Part shown: in pieces, positions 27,957-39,772 of the stretch
Numbering within the stretch: the stretch's first letter is position 1
How the letters are laid out: each line of letters starts with the position of its first letter
Assembly (NCBI GenBank): GCA_025677815.1
Contig: JAIXMP010000004.1
Span: forward strand, 1,426,001 to 1,490,000
Direction of reading: 5' to 3'
Origin: Phascolomyces articulosus
Lineage: Eukaryota; Mucoromycota; Mucoromycetes; Mucorales; Lichtheimiaceae
DNA: 64,000 nt
Notes under the pieces: model-generated
Databases searched by the model: none
The model's input: only the letters and a program-made list of their open reading frames with translations
Told to the model about the DNA's origin: nothing
Position numbers and translations under genes: made by a program

Positions 27957-28693
27957 ACGTAAAAGATTAAAAGTACGGCTAAATTATCTACCATTCAATG
28001 CTATGGTGTCATTAAAACCATACGGCAGGAACGAGTGCCAGCAGTATATGCGATCAAACTTGACACATTTATTCCATCTCAATGGTTCTATCAAGAAAAT
28101 ACCTCATATAATGGAAATCAATAAGAAAAAAACCTGTCGTAACCGTATAAGGCGAATTACGACAAATATCTCCTGCAATTTGTAACTTACAGTATTATTA
28201 AGTTTTTATGACATTTCCTTAAAAAAGGCACGAAACCCAGAAGTATGCATATGGGCTTGTGATGAATATTTTCATAATTGCACAATTATATTATACAGCG
28301 GTGTAACTGCCTGCTTGAAATCAAAATCAGTGCAAGAACAAAGCGAAAAGGTATATACTCAATATGATGCCTTCAGTGTCGCTTATGCTTTCATGAGTAG
28401 ATAAATTGATATGCTGGTATGTTCCCATGGTCAAAATATATCCAGCTGAATATGTATGGAAAACGAGGAGGTAGAAACACACGAATAAATATATTTATTC
28501 TGATTGGAATCTCTGAGTAATTAATATTCAATTTAACAAATATTACTATGAGCCTCGTCGAAACATTATTGATCATGTTCATGAATTGTATTGGATTGAT
28601 AACACTATAAAGTAATTGTTATACATATGGAAAGTAGGTTTTTCTTTATTAAACTACAACATTGAAGGTGGATAGCTATACAAATTTTGGAAT

Positions 28694-28757
<64 letters not shown>

Positions 28758-29669
28758 GGGCAAACTATCACACTCGTTTTGGGCGCATAAGCCGAACAAA
28801 ATAGAACGGGGAAACATACATAAATGGAACCATTAGATGAAGGCGAAGAGCATACTGGAAAACTATATTCAAATTGGACGATACTCGTGAAATTGAAGAC
28901 GGTGCATATATAATTCCCTGGAATTTTATCTAACCAATATTATGCAATATATGTCATGCTACTTTGGTTATCTTTTTACTATTCGATGTTTACAATAACA
29001 ATTACTTTCATCCATGTAGTCAATGTAAGCAATTATTTAAGCATCAATTTGCATTACTAGCATACAACTCATTTTAATTATGATGTTATTCTAAAAAGAA
29101 TTAATTAATAAAAAAACTCATTTTTTCCTTTAACGGTAAAAAAACGGCTATTACATTGTGATCAGGTTGGATCTTTCAAATTTTCTAATAAATAATGGTA
29201 CATTATATACATAACAATTGATTGTCATTGTTACGCACCAATTACTATATATATATATATATATACTTTTCGCGCTTTACTATTCTTGTAACATCACAGA
29301 ATAAAAAATACACCACCTCAAGATGTAACAACAAGAATCAATTTTCTTTTATTCAAGTTATAGTACACAACATACGTATTTATACCATCATTTCAAGAAT
29401 AAATACTTGGCGTGATTCTACATTACTGGTGACTCAATTTCGTTCAGTAAGCTATTCCATTTCTTCATGATACAACTTAAGGTTATGCTAAAAGAATCAT
29501 AGAACCTCTTAACATTTCTCCAAGAGTACAATAATTGATAATCATTAATTTGCATAATAAACCAACCAAATTTAATAAATTTTGACAGTTAAATTTCAAG
29601 ATAAAAAAAAAAATGAGCAATTGTGTTTCACTTTCTCAATTTTGAACCTTTCGCTTCTAAATCTTCAAA
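27957..29669. other. Intergenic region with a long poly-A tract and TA microsatellite
   Basis: No supported intact gene. A plus-strand stretch at about 27995-28115 reads like protein in one frame (YGVIKTIRQERVPAVYAIKL...) but ends in stops, so a relic is possible. A 59-base A-run covers 28697-28755 and a (TA)n run lies near 29247-29266. The promoter and leader of the first POT1-like gene lie at the right end. Confidence 0.5.
28697..28755 (+). repeat. 59-base poly-A homopolymer
   Basis: An uninterrupted run of A by direct reading. It could be the tail of an inserted retroposed transcript or simply a homopolymer; no target-site duplication could be identified around it. Confidence 0.95.
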
Positions 29670-32098
29670 ATGACCGATATTGTCCAACAACTCAAGGTGG
29701 AAAAACACACACTCTCTTATTTATTTATTTTTGATTTACTTTCAAAGCCTGATCCTTCATTCATTGAATCAATTTTAATAAATGAATTCCAAAAAAAACG
29801 CAGGAACTTGGTGTGAAACCCATTAGCGATTTAGGAGACTCCAAAGAAGAAAAACTGTATACTGTCATTCAATATGCAAAACCTACCAGTAAAACGCGTT
29901 TTGATTATTGCAAGGTGATGAATTTAACTGATCCTTCTGTAGGTTGGGATAATCGGCCTATCGGTATAAACATGTTTTATCCAGATTTTGAGGCCATTCC
30001 TCCTATTGCTAATGAAGGGGATATCTTTATCGTCACAAACGTACTTGTAAGAATTCAACCTTTTCAACAGAAACAAACGATTGGATATAGTGAGTTTATC
30101 CCTCTTATAAATCTATAATCTCGTTTTTCATTGTTTTGTATAGGTCAACCGACGGGTAACGAAAAAACAATTACTTCTTGATAAAGCCATATCTCAATGG
30201 GCAGTGATACATAGAACTACATTGAATGTACGCGAATCTTCTCATGAAAGGACACAATACAAGTTGACAGAGAATGACATCAAAGTGGTACAGATTTTGA
30301 GTAATTGGTATCGTGAAATTCGGGGTATCCCAATGGATGTGGATGACCAAGACCAACAGCAACAGCCGGATATGAAAAATGGTGTTAAAGTAGAAGATGA
30401 AGTAAATCCCCCTATTATCCGTGGCACTGGAAATCGCTACATCTTACCAACATATAAGATTTCCGATAAATATCAATTTTTTGATTATATTGGCATGGTA
30501 AATAAGAAAAATATATTTTCAAAAACTAAAATAATACGTGTCTATTTTCTTGATTCTTTCATTTTATTGATATCTTTTATTGTTATATATTACCCAGGTT
30601 GTTTCCTATCAGCTTCAAACGAATGATCGAGCTGTTATGCTATTGACAGATTACACAGAGAATCCAAGACCCATGGATGGTTATGCTGCCGAGGGCACCG
30701 TTGATCCAAAGTTGATCATCCAAGGCACCTTATGGGATGAACATGCAGAGGGCTCTGAGAAACTTTCTTTAAAGTTTGGTGATGTTGTCTATGTACGTAA
30801 CCTTGCAGCCAAATCAAGTAAATCTAATGCTTTGGAGTTAACATTACGCGGGGAAAAAAATACACGAGCTGGATATGGTAAATGCAAAATCAAAAAATTT
30901 GATGATTTATACCATCCTTATATTCGTGCTATGAACTTGTATGTAACTCTTATTATTGTAAAAAATGAAGATAGCAACAATGTCGGATGTTTACTGAATG
31001 AACATTTTATTCATCTGTATCTATAGGCGCAGAGAAAGATATGAAAAACGCCAGAAACCGACCTCAGATAGAACTCAAGTTGTCGATCCATCAAATACAA
31101 TTAGTAGTAAGTGAAAATGGATAAGAAAGAATTATTGATGGATGTAGGCAGTGTGTGTATGTATATTGATATATATGTGTATTTAGCTGATGCAACACTA
31201 TGAACAAATTTATTATAGTTGTTACTGAGAAAATTAATGTGAATACATCCTCAATTCACAGTGTCGTAAATGATAAGGAGGTAAATGAGATACTGAGTAG
31301 GGTGATAGGAGTGGGGAGTGGAATAAGGCAGAGCAAAAAGTCCCATACAAAATTATTAAGTTGCGAGCTGTATTTATGCGTATCTTTAGCCGGTTCAAAA
31401 ATACAAGATACGTACCAAAATCATAGATTATAGACCCCATAGTGTTACTGATTGGGTTCGAAAATGGTGTTGCAAATGCGACTCTACGTAAGATGAAAAA
31501 GGAACTACTTTTTTCCCAACATAATTATGAGCTCTACGTATTGATCACCCCCCCTTTTTTTTTACCTAAATAGCTTTCTTCCCACACAAGAGAAATGTGA
31601 ATCTTGTCATTCAACACTTGAATATACACTCAAAGGTGCATTCCGGTGCGAAGATAAGGAAAACAATATTCTTACGCTTATCATCCATGGTGAAGATTCA
31701 GTAAGTTATTCGTCATGTTTTTAATTGTTTCTTTTACTTATTTCATCAAACAACAATATTTATGGAAACTAAAACATTTATTTATATGTATGTTATTTAA
31801 TTTAGTTAAAATTATTTAAGGATTTACCACCATCTGCGTAAGTGGGATCAGATTTTGATTTAGAACCAGCACAAATATTTCTGTTCTTTTTTAATTGATG
31901 GATATATATTATTACATTTATTATTATTGGAATAGCCCAACAGAAGTATACCAAAAAAGTTTATTGAACCGATTTACACGAATTTGTCCTGGCGACCACA
32001 ATAATGATGTCTACTTTGATCTTGGTGTGAAATCCTATGTTGTTCCTGGTCGTGGCCGTCGTTACCGAATTACTGATACCCAATTTCGATTCATGTAG
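29670..32098 (+). CDS. POT1: POT1-like telomeric single-strand DNA-binding protein, copy 1
   Basis: Ten exons (29670-29696, 29804-30046, 30144-30497, 30598-30938, 31027-31106, 31219-31280, 31390-31487, 31574-31700, 31806-31837, 31936-32098), 508 residues. The first OB fold carries CKVMNLTDPSVG...NMFYPDFEAIPPIANEGDIF, the Telo_bind pattern of POT1 OB1. The second has IGMVVSYQL...MLLTDYTENPRP...LWDE, the POT1PC pattern. The C-terminal part has WCCKCDST...CESC, a four-cysteine zinc motif like that of the POT1 C-terminal OB3 region, and ends RGRRYRITDTQFRFM. POT1 binds the G-rich 3' overhang and regulates telomerase and end protection in shelterin-type complexes. The next gene is a full-length paralogue with the same exon plan. 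Confidence 0.9.
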
Positions 32099-32764
32099 CA
32101 TATGCTATATCATAGTATTATTTTGTATATGCAATGGCGAAAAAAAAACAACAACAACGAAAATCAAAATGGATGATGGGATCTATTTTATGCGTATGAT
32201 TCATTTATATTTGACACATATATAAACATGTTTACATTATTATATATTAAAATAAAAGTCTCATTTTCCGTAAAGATATCCTTTCAATCAAATAAATGCT
32301 ATGATATATACATGTATGTCCTATGCTATATATTCAATAAGAAGTATTACCGGATTGATACGTAATAATAATCCCCACTAAATAGCATCCAATGTGTATT
32401 TCCAACTTACCTTATTTCATATATAAACATTGAATTCGCTTCTTTCACCTTGAATGTTAAAGCATCCTATTTTATGCACATGAATCATTTGTTAAATTTA
32501 TAATCCATAAGTTACTATCAAAGAAAGAAAACTTAATACCACACACATCATCAATCAACCAAAAAATATTAACCTTTATTTAGTATGTAGTAACAAGCTG
32601 CCTTCATGCCAGAAAATAAAAACCAAATTAACCGTTGCCGAAGGTTGCACACATTTATTTTTGGAGAGAAAGAAGCGCTATTCACCCATCAACCAGTTTT
32701 TCGTGTTTGAAAGACATTATATCTATAAACTTGAATCTCTTTTTTATTCTTTTTCACTTTCAAA
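32099..32764. other. Spacer between the two POT1-like genes
   Basis: About 670 bp, AT-rich, holding the 3' end of copy 1 (AATAAAA-type signal near 32249) and the promoter of copy 2. The bases just ahead of both start codons resemble each other (TCTTCAAAATGAC and CTTTCAAAATGAT), consistent with duplication including some of the leader. Confidence 0.6.
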
Positions 32765-35213
32765 ATGATCGAGATTCCTATAGTTGAGCAACTCAAGGTG
32801 AGAAACTATGATTCCCTCAAAACTACATTAAGGTTTTGATCGCAATAATCAATGAATGAATTCCATTAACTTTATAGGCACTTGGTATGAAACCGATTAG
32901 CGAAGTACGAGAAGGTTTCCAAGAAAAACTGTATGCCGTCGTTAAATCGACAATGCCTCTTCGAAAAACAAGCACCGTGGATCATTTCATGATGATAAAT
33001 ATATCTGATCCTTCAGTGGCCTGGAATTCTCAACTTTCGAGTATCAATATGTTTCACCCAAAACCGGCTGCTTTTCCTTTGATGGCAAAAGCCGGAGATA
33101 TTGTTATTTTTACAAATATGAAAGTAAGAGAGTGAGTCTCATTGAAAAAAATCAATAGATATATAGTACTTGTATTCAATCTCTTTCTTTTCCTTTTCTT
33201 TATTGTTTTCATTATTATTAGATGAAACTGTATCAGAGAACGAAAAAACAATTTTTTCTTGATAAAACCGTATCTAGTTGCTCATCGCGATGGACGTTAA
33301 TAGATAGAACTAAATTGAATGCACACAAATTTCCTCTCCAAAACATACAATATGAGCTGACCGAAAATGATCTTAAAGTAGTACAACTCTTGTATCAATG
33401 GTATCATGATTCCAAGGGTCTTCCAATAGGTGCAAACAATGATCCAATGGATGTAGAGAGTCATGGCCAACAACATTCAAATACGAAAGATGATGTCAAT
33501 GAAGAAAATGAAATGAATCCTCCTCTTATACGTGGGAGTGGATATCGTGAAATTGTACCAACATATAAGATTTCTGCCCGGTTTTTTGATTATATTGGCA
33601 TGGTAAGAGAAGAACTGTCATTTATTATAAAAAACTGAAACAAATAAATGTTTATTTTAAGCCTCTTCTATAATTTTAACCTATGTTATATTATTATATA
33701 GGTGGTGTCGTATAATTTGGAAGCGAAAAGCCGAGCTAGCATGTATCTGACAGACTATACAGAGAATCCTAGACCGCGATCTGTATATGCTACGGAAGGG
33801 ACTATTGAATCAAAACTGGTTATCCAATGTACAATGTGGGACGAAAATGCCATAGCACCTTTCAAACTTGGATTAAAATATGGTGATATTGTTTATTTGT
33901 GTAATGTTCAGAGTGAATATGGTCACGGAGATACATTGGAATTGAAATTACGTGGGCAAATCAACACACCAGGTGGAATTGGTAAATGTAGAATAGATTT
34001 ATTGACTGATTCATATCATCCTTATGTCCGTGCTATTAAATTGTATGTGCTTATATTTATAAAATGTAAAAAAAAAAGAGACATGACGAAAGTGTCGACC
34101 AAAAATATTTACTGGACGTATCATCCATATATGTAGGCGCAAAGCAAGGTATGAAAAATGTCAAAATTCAATATCAAGTAAAACTCAAATGGCCGATCTA
34201 TTAAAGACTGTTAGTAGTAAGTGGTTAAAAAAAGAACTCACTGATAGACATAAGAGAGTGTGCGTCTACATATGTATATATAAATGCAAAAGTGGATTTT
34301 GCTGATACTATAGAATATATAAAATTCATTTATAGCTATATCAAAACAGATTGAAGCAAATGCATCCTCCATTAACGATGTATTACTTGACCATACGGTA
34401 AGTGGTCTAAATAGACGGTGAAAGGGAACAAATATAAAAGAATTGAGTTGAGTAAAAAGTTCATATTAGAAAACTAAGTTACAGTTATATATGGCTGTTT
34501 TAGCCTGCTCAAAAATACAAAATCCGTGCGAAAATTACTGATTATAAACCTCACAATCCTGATGGTTGGATTCAAAAATGGTGTCGGCAATGTGAATCGA
34601 CGTTAGTCAAAAAAGCTTTTTTCTTTGTCAAAATACTAATACTATATATTTATCATGTTATTTTTTTTATCCAAATACGTAACAGATATCCTCCTTCGAA
34701 TGAAACTTGCAAATTTTGTCAAGCAGCTCTTGAGTTTGCATTTAAAGGTGCATTTTTGTGTGAAGGTGAAAAAAATACAAAAGATCAAGATAATAAACTG
34801 GTACTTATTATCCACGGCGAAGATTCTGTAAGTTATTCATCAATTTCGTCAGTTCATAACACAGGATTTATGCAAACCAAATGACTGTGTATGCATTTCT
34901 CTATTCATATAGTTAAATTTATTTGAAGATTTACCACCTGCTGCGTAAGTGATATTTTCAAGTTTTATATATAATTTATCCAAACATATATAAAAAACAT
35001 TATTCTACTATTTCTATAACTGATAATGGAAAATATCTATATTGAAATAGTCCAACGGATGTATATAAACAAAAACTATCGGATCGATTAGCAAGAATTT
35101 GCCCTGACACTCCTAACAACAATCTCTATTTTGACCTTGGTGTAAAATCATACGTTGTCCCTAGCCGTGGCCGTCGCTATCGTATTACAGATACCCATTT
35201 CCAATTCATGTAG
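32765..35213 (+). CDS. POT1: POT1-like telomeric single-strand DNA-binding protein, copy 2
   Basis: Ten exons at positions equivalent to copy 1 (32765-32797, 32878-33123, 33222-33602, 33702-34042, 34137-34216, 34336-34397, 34504-34601, 34686-34827, 34913-34944, 35051-35213), 525 residues. Exons 4, 5, 6, 7, 9 and 10 have the same lengths as in copy 1. OB1: MMINISDPSVAWNSQL...NMFHPKPAAFPLMAKAGDIV. OB2: IGMVVSYNL...MYLTDYTENPRP...MWDE. Zinc motif: WCRQCEST...CKFC. The protein has clearly diverged from copy 1 in linkers and in OB1, yet all domains and splice sites are intact, so both copies look functional. It could be specialised for a different partner or telomere state; that is inference. Confidence 0.9.
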
Positions 35214-35433
35214 TATATATAAAAAAGAGGGAACTTTTTTTATTATTAAAAAAATGTCTATATTACAATAAAAAAATGGAAGAATCAAAATCAAATGGGA
35301 GGGGGAGTGGATGTGAGCTTTTTGTTGTATGTGGGTGTTTTTTTTTATAAAAAAAAAAAGATGTTATATGGTGTGTGTATGTATATATGTTTTTTTATAC
35401 CATAGAAATTAATCATAATAATAATTTTTATTT

Positions 35434-36476
35434 TTAACGTTCTCCTCGAGTAAATCGAGCTTCCTTATCCTTCTTATCCAATAATTGCTTGCGTCTCAAA
35501 GCACCATCCTTGGCAGCTGTGGATATCACCTTAGCCACCAATTCAACACCACGAATGGAATCATCATTGGCAGGGATAGGATAAGTGACACGGCGAGGAT
35601 CATAGTCAGTATCGGTGATAGCAATGACAGGAATTGTATTGAGTTGAGCTTCGGCAAGAGCAATGTTGTTTTCAAGTGGGTTAAGCAAAACAATCAAATC
35701 CGGTTTGAAAGTTTGAGGAGCTTTGCCTGGATCATTAGGGTCAGGTGTAGCATGACGACCCAAAACTTGATGTGCGTTGGTCAAAGTACCTGGGATCCAC
35801 TTTGTAGAAACATGATATCCCTCACATCGTCGTGCTGCATCCACAGTCAAATCTTGGAATCCAGGTCGTGTACCGACAAATAAAATGTTGCCACCACGGT
35901 ATGCAACTTCACGTGCTACGTTACAAGCTCTTCTCAAATAGACTAACGTATGTTCCAAGTTGATAATGCTGATTCCTTCACGGGTACCAAAGATAAATGG
36001 AAGTGTGGCGGGTTCCCAAAGGGAAGTAGAATGACCCAAATGCAAACCTGCGGCCAGAAGTCGTCCGATCGACATGTTGTATGGTGTAATCGGTTCAGCT
36101 GCTTCAGCAACGGCACGCCAAATAGGTTTTTTCAAACTGGCATTCGAAGGAGGAACTATTATTATTATTTATAATACTTTGTTAGTCTAGGCTGCGCAAT
36201 TTTTTTTATAAAGAATTGTGTGTGTATTATATACCAAGGTCTTTTAGAGCTTCGGCTGGGGTTGATTGTTCATTGACAGGTGCCTGTTGTCGGGAAGGCT
36301 TCACTGTAGAAAAGGCTCGCAAAGACGCTAATAATAAAAAAAAACAATTGTCTGTAAGAAATAGGTTATCATTATTTTCGCGTTATTCATTCATGCTGTA
36401 TCTTACATTTTTGAATGTTATGAGAAACACGACCTGTGCATGGCACCACACTTTTTAAAATTGCCCGTGAAGCCAT
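35434..36476 (-). CDS. MRP4: Mitochondrial small-subunit ribosomal protein uS2m
   Basis: Three exons (36476-36407, 36327-36235, 36155-35434), 294 residues. The N-terminus MASRAILKSVVPCTGRVSHN is a typical basic presequence. The body has the uS2 signature: LLAAGLHLGHSTSLWEPATL, FIFGTREGISIINLEHTLVY, GGNILFVGTRPGF, PDLIVLLNPLENN and IPVIAITDTDYDP. uS2 sits on the small subunit of the mitochondrial ribosome near the head-body junction. MRP4 is the yeast name for this subunit. The start codon is 184 bp from that of the divergent ALYREF-like gene. Confidence 0.93.
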
Positions 36477-36660
36477 TATGTTTTTATTTTTGTGTCAGAA
36501 AAAAAAAGGTGGAACCACAAATGTTGTTGGCAACCTCAGCGAAAATTCATTTGTCAGTCACACCGTAAAATGTCGGAATAGCAACAAGCTTCTCCTACTC
36601 TTTTCACTCATCTTTTGTCTCACTTGTTCATCCATCAATACCAAGTTTTTATTACAAAAC
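36477..36660. promoter_or_regulatory. Divergent promoter between uS2m and the ALYREF-like gene
   Basis: Only 184 bp separate the two start codons, so both promoters and leaders must share it. It contains an A-run near 36501-36507 and a pyrimidine-rich stretch before the plus-strand ATG (TCTTTTGTCTCACTTGTTC). No specific factor site can be assigned. Confidence 0.65.
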
Positions 36661-37994
36661 ATGTCATCACTCGATAAAGCACTCGACGACGTTATTAAAG
36701 ATAACAGAAAGAACAATCGACGTGGACGATCTGACCAAAAGCCAAGACGCCAACAATCAAATTTTGGATCTTCTTCAGGAGGTATTCGAAAGCGAACAAC
36801 CGGTCCCCGAAATAATGGAGGTGGAGGTGGACCAATTGCTTCCAAAATCATTCGTACAGTTCAAGTACGTGGTGGATCCGGTGGTGGTGGCTCACGTTTT
36901 GTAAGCTGTGATTTTTTATTTAGACCAGATAATGCTTAAAACATAAAAATGTAAATGAAGCAAAAATAAAAAAAAAAGAGACTAATAGATTAAAAATCAC
37001 AAATAGGGTGGACGTGGTAATGTAAATAAGCAATGGGCACATGATAAATTTGATGATCGTGATGGTGGATTTGGTGGACGCTCTTCTATTGCATCAAGAC
37101 TTGGTGGACGTGCTGGTGCTAGTAGTGGTGGCCAAGGTGGTCGACAAAATGATAATCGAGAAATCAAGATTGAAAATTTGCATTATAACGTTGTTGAAAA
37201 AGATTTACAAGTAAATATCAATATAAAAGATGGCGGGTGATTGTATTGAACGAGAGAGACATGTACTGAAAAAAGGTTTTTTTAGGATCTTTTTGAAATG
37301 GTTGGACGCATCGAAAAAACACGAATCATCTTTGATCGTTCAGGTCGTTCCACAGGAACTGCCCACGTCAAATTTACTCGTCGTGCTGATGCCGAAGCCG
37401 CTATTGAAAAATATAACAATGTTGAACTTGATGGTAAGGTTTTTTTTTCCCTTTTGAAGTGCATTTATATGGTGTAAATATCATATTTATCAAAGGAACG
37501 GGGTATGTTAATATTTATTTTTAATTCAGGACAAGCTATGACTATTGAAATGGCAGTTGAACGTCGTGGTGGTGGCGGCAATAGTGGTAGTGGTGGTGGT
37601 CGCTTCACAGCATCAAAGTATGTTCAGTCTCTTATTATTGTTATTATTTCTCACCTTATCCATGAATTGTATATGCTCACTGAAAAATACTTGAATGATC
37701 TTTTCCCCTTAAAAATCGATATAGTAACCGTGGTGGTGGTGGTCGACGGGGAGGAAATAGTGGTGGTCGAGATCGCCGTAATAACAATGATGGAGGCGCC
37801 AATAAGAAGCGTAGTGAAGCTGATTTGGATAACGAAATGGATGCTTACATGAATACGACAACAGAAAATGGAGGAGTAAGTAAATTAACAACAAGAGAAA
37901 GAGAGATGGACGAACGAGGTTATTATTTCATTTCAAAAACTAACGTCTTTATCTTATTATTATTTAGGATGACAATCAAATGGTCATTGACTAA
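36661..37994 (+). CDS. mRNA export adaptor ALYREF/Yra1 (RRM protein)
   Basis: Six exons (36661-36900, 37007-37210, 37286-37433, 37530-37617, 37725-37875, 37968-37994), 285 residues. The N-terminal MSSLDKALDDVIKDNRKNNR is the conserved REF-N box (LDxxLDDII-like) that contacts the export machinery. Arg/Gly-rich segments follow. The central RRM reads IKIENLHYNVVEKDLQDLFE then VGRIEKTRIIFDRSGRSTGT and AHVKF, with RNP2- and RNP1-like strands. A second RGG region and a C-terminal helix (KKRSEADLDNEMDAYM) close the protein; that LDxEMDxY box is the REF-C motif, which binds the helicase Sub2/UAP56. The domain order fully matches the family. It would act in the nucleus, coupling splicing and transcription to mRNA export. 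Confidence 0.94.
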
Positions 37995-39237
37995 AATAAT
38001 ATGAAAAAAAAAGTTTCACTTTTTTTTTATTAGTTCCAATTATCCATTTTCATCAAAAAATGAAATCAATTATATTAAATTAGTAATTCAAGCAAGGATC
38101 ATTCGTATCTGTGAAAAATACTTTATCAATAACTGATTGGAAAATGTGGAGGGAAAAAACAGAAACAGAACCCTATTTTATTGTCTATTGGTAAGTCCCA
38201 TAAGGGTTAAACAACTTTTAAAAGTGGTGATAAGTGGATCAATCGAATATATTTGAACTAACTAAACCATTTCCCTTTTTTTAAAAAAAAAAGTTGATTA
38301 TAGATGCCTCCAAAATATGGTGGAAAATTGAACATTACAGATTATTTGGGGTGTTAGATATGAAAAAGAAAAATTGAATTGGGCGTAAACACCACTTATA
38401 CTGGATTGAAAAGTGATGGGGTCCCAAAAAAAAATATTGCTTAAAATTATTGGTTGCAGAATGGATGGTTTTTTTTACGCCGTTGATGCACAAATGGTCA
38501 TATTAACCTGGTAACGAAGGATCGTCAACAAACGAATGTTCAAATCATTCGTTTTTAAATGGATATGGGGGAATATCATCATTTGCATGTTGTTAAAACA
38601 CTAGATTTATTTTTATCGTTTAAAAATAAAAAACGACTTCTCATCTTATCTTACATGACGTAATTTGTTGATCTTTTGGAATGTGAGAAAAAAAATGTTT
38701 TAAGGTGAATTATCCAAGGGATTTTTCGAATTTTCTGTTGTTCTCAATATAAACATAATACGTATTCATGACAATTTAATGATATTTTCCATAGTAATTC
38801 GATGATCGCAAACGAATGAATGTTGTTCCTGTATCATGTCTGTTTTAGACGATGGGTCATACCACCTCATTTTTCTATTTACCATTAGCTATAGTTTCCC
38901 ATGGTAACCTTACCAAAGGAATGGGTTGTTTAGAATAGAGAACCAATCGAAAAAGAACTCGTCTCTTTATTTGGTATATTATAACGATCTGAAGATGAAT
39001 TTATTCATGTAAGTTCATGGATATTTGTATTATAATAACATTCACTATTCGACTCAGATACGTGATAACATTTCTGCAAGGCATCTTCCATAAGAATAAC
39101 CCCATAGTGATATGCTTTACGATTCATCCCCGCCTCAGGGGATTGAGGGGTTTATTCGTACTCAGCATGAAACAACCACTCTGTGCAGATAATCTAAAGT
39201 TTATTCATGCCGCTCCCATTCATTTCATTATCTCTGT
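37995..39237. other. Intergenic region upstream of eEF2
   Basis: AT-rich sequence with no supported gene. A short G/C-rich inverted motif CCCCGCCTCAGGGG, followed by another AGGGG, lies at about 39128-39149, 0.6 kb upstream of the first certain eEF2 exon. It could be a stress- or growth-responsive element, but that is speculative. A TATATATAT stretch near 39555 followed by an A/C-rich leader-like sequence suggests the true eEF2 transcription start is at about 39590. Confidence 0.4.
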
Positions 39238-39772
39238 ATGGTAAGAGACATAGCTATGTAATACGTAAAGAGCGAATCAAATCACTTCATTAAGGTTTAT
39301 TATTACTTGGGGTTGGTTTCAAGTCAGCTCCTAAAGAACAACCAAAATCACTTGAAAGTAATCCATCCATAACTCACCTTTGTTCTTATCAATTAATTCA
39401 ATATGGGTAAAGTAGTTGGGAAATAAAGAAATTCATAGATGAAAGCAGTAAACGGATGGATGGATGAATCAATGTGTCAGATGGATGTGTGGGAATTTTA
39501 AGGGATACAAATTTCTAACTGACAGCTTATTTCTCTCGCACACACTGGCAATTTTATATATATTTACACAACTGTTGCTATATCAACAAATAACAACAAA
39601 AACGAAAAACACGCACGCACTTTTGGTCATGTATACATTCTGTCAATATTCATTGTAATTAGTGGTATGTTGTATATATTTTTATGCAAAAAATAGAGGT
39701 TTCAGAAACCACTTTACAATGAAGCACAGCAATTAACTTTCTATATAATGCGTTTATTGCTATTATTATTAG

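Noticed and set aside
28605..28817. Minus-strand ORF with a poly-Phe tract
   Set aside because: Produced by the A-run at 28697-28755; not a gene.
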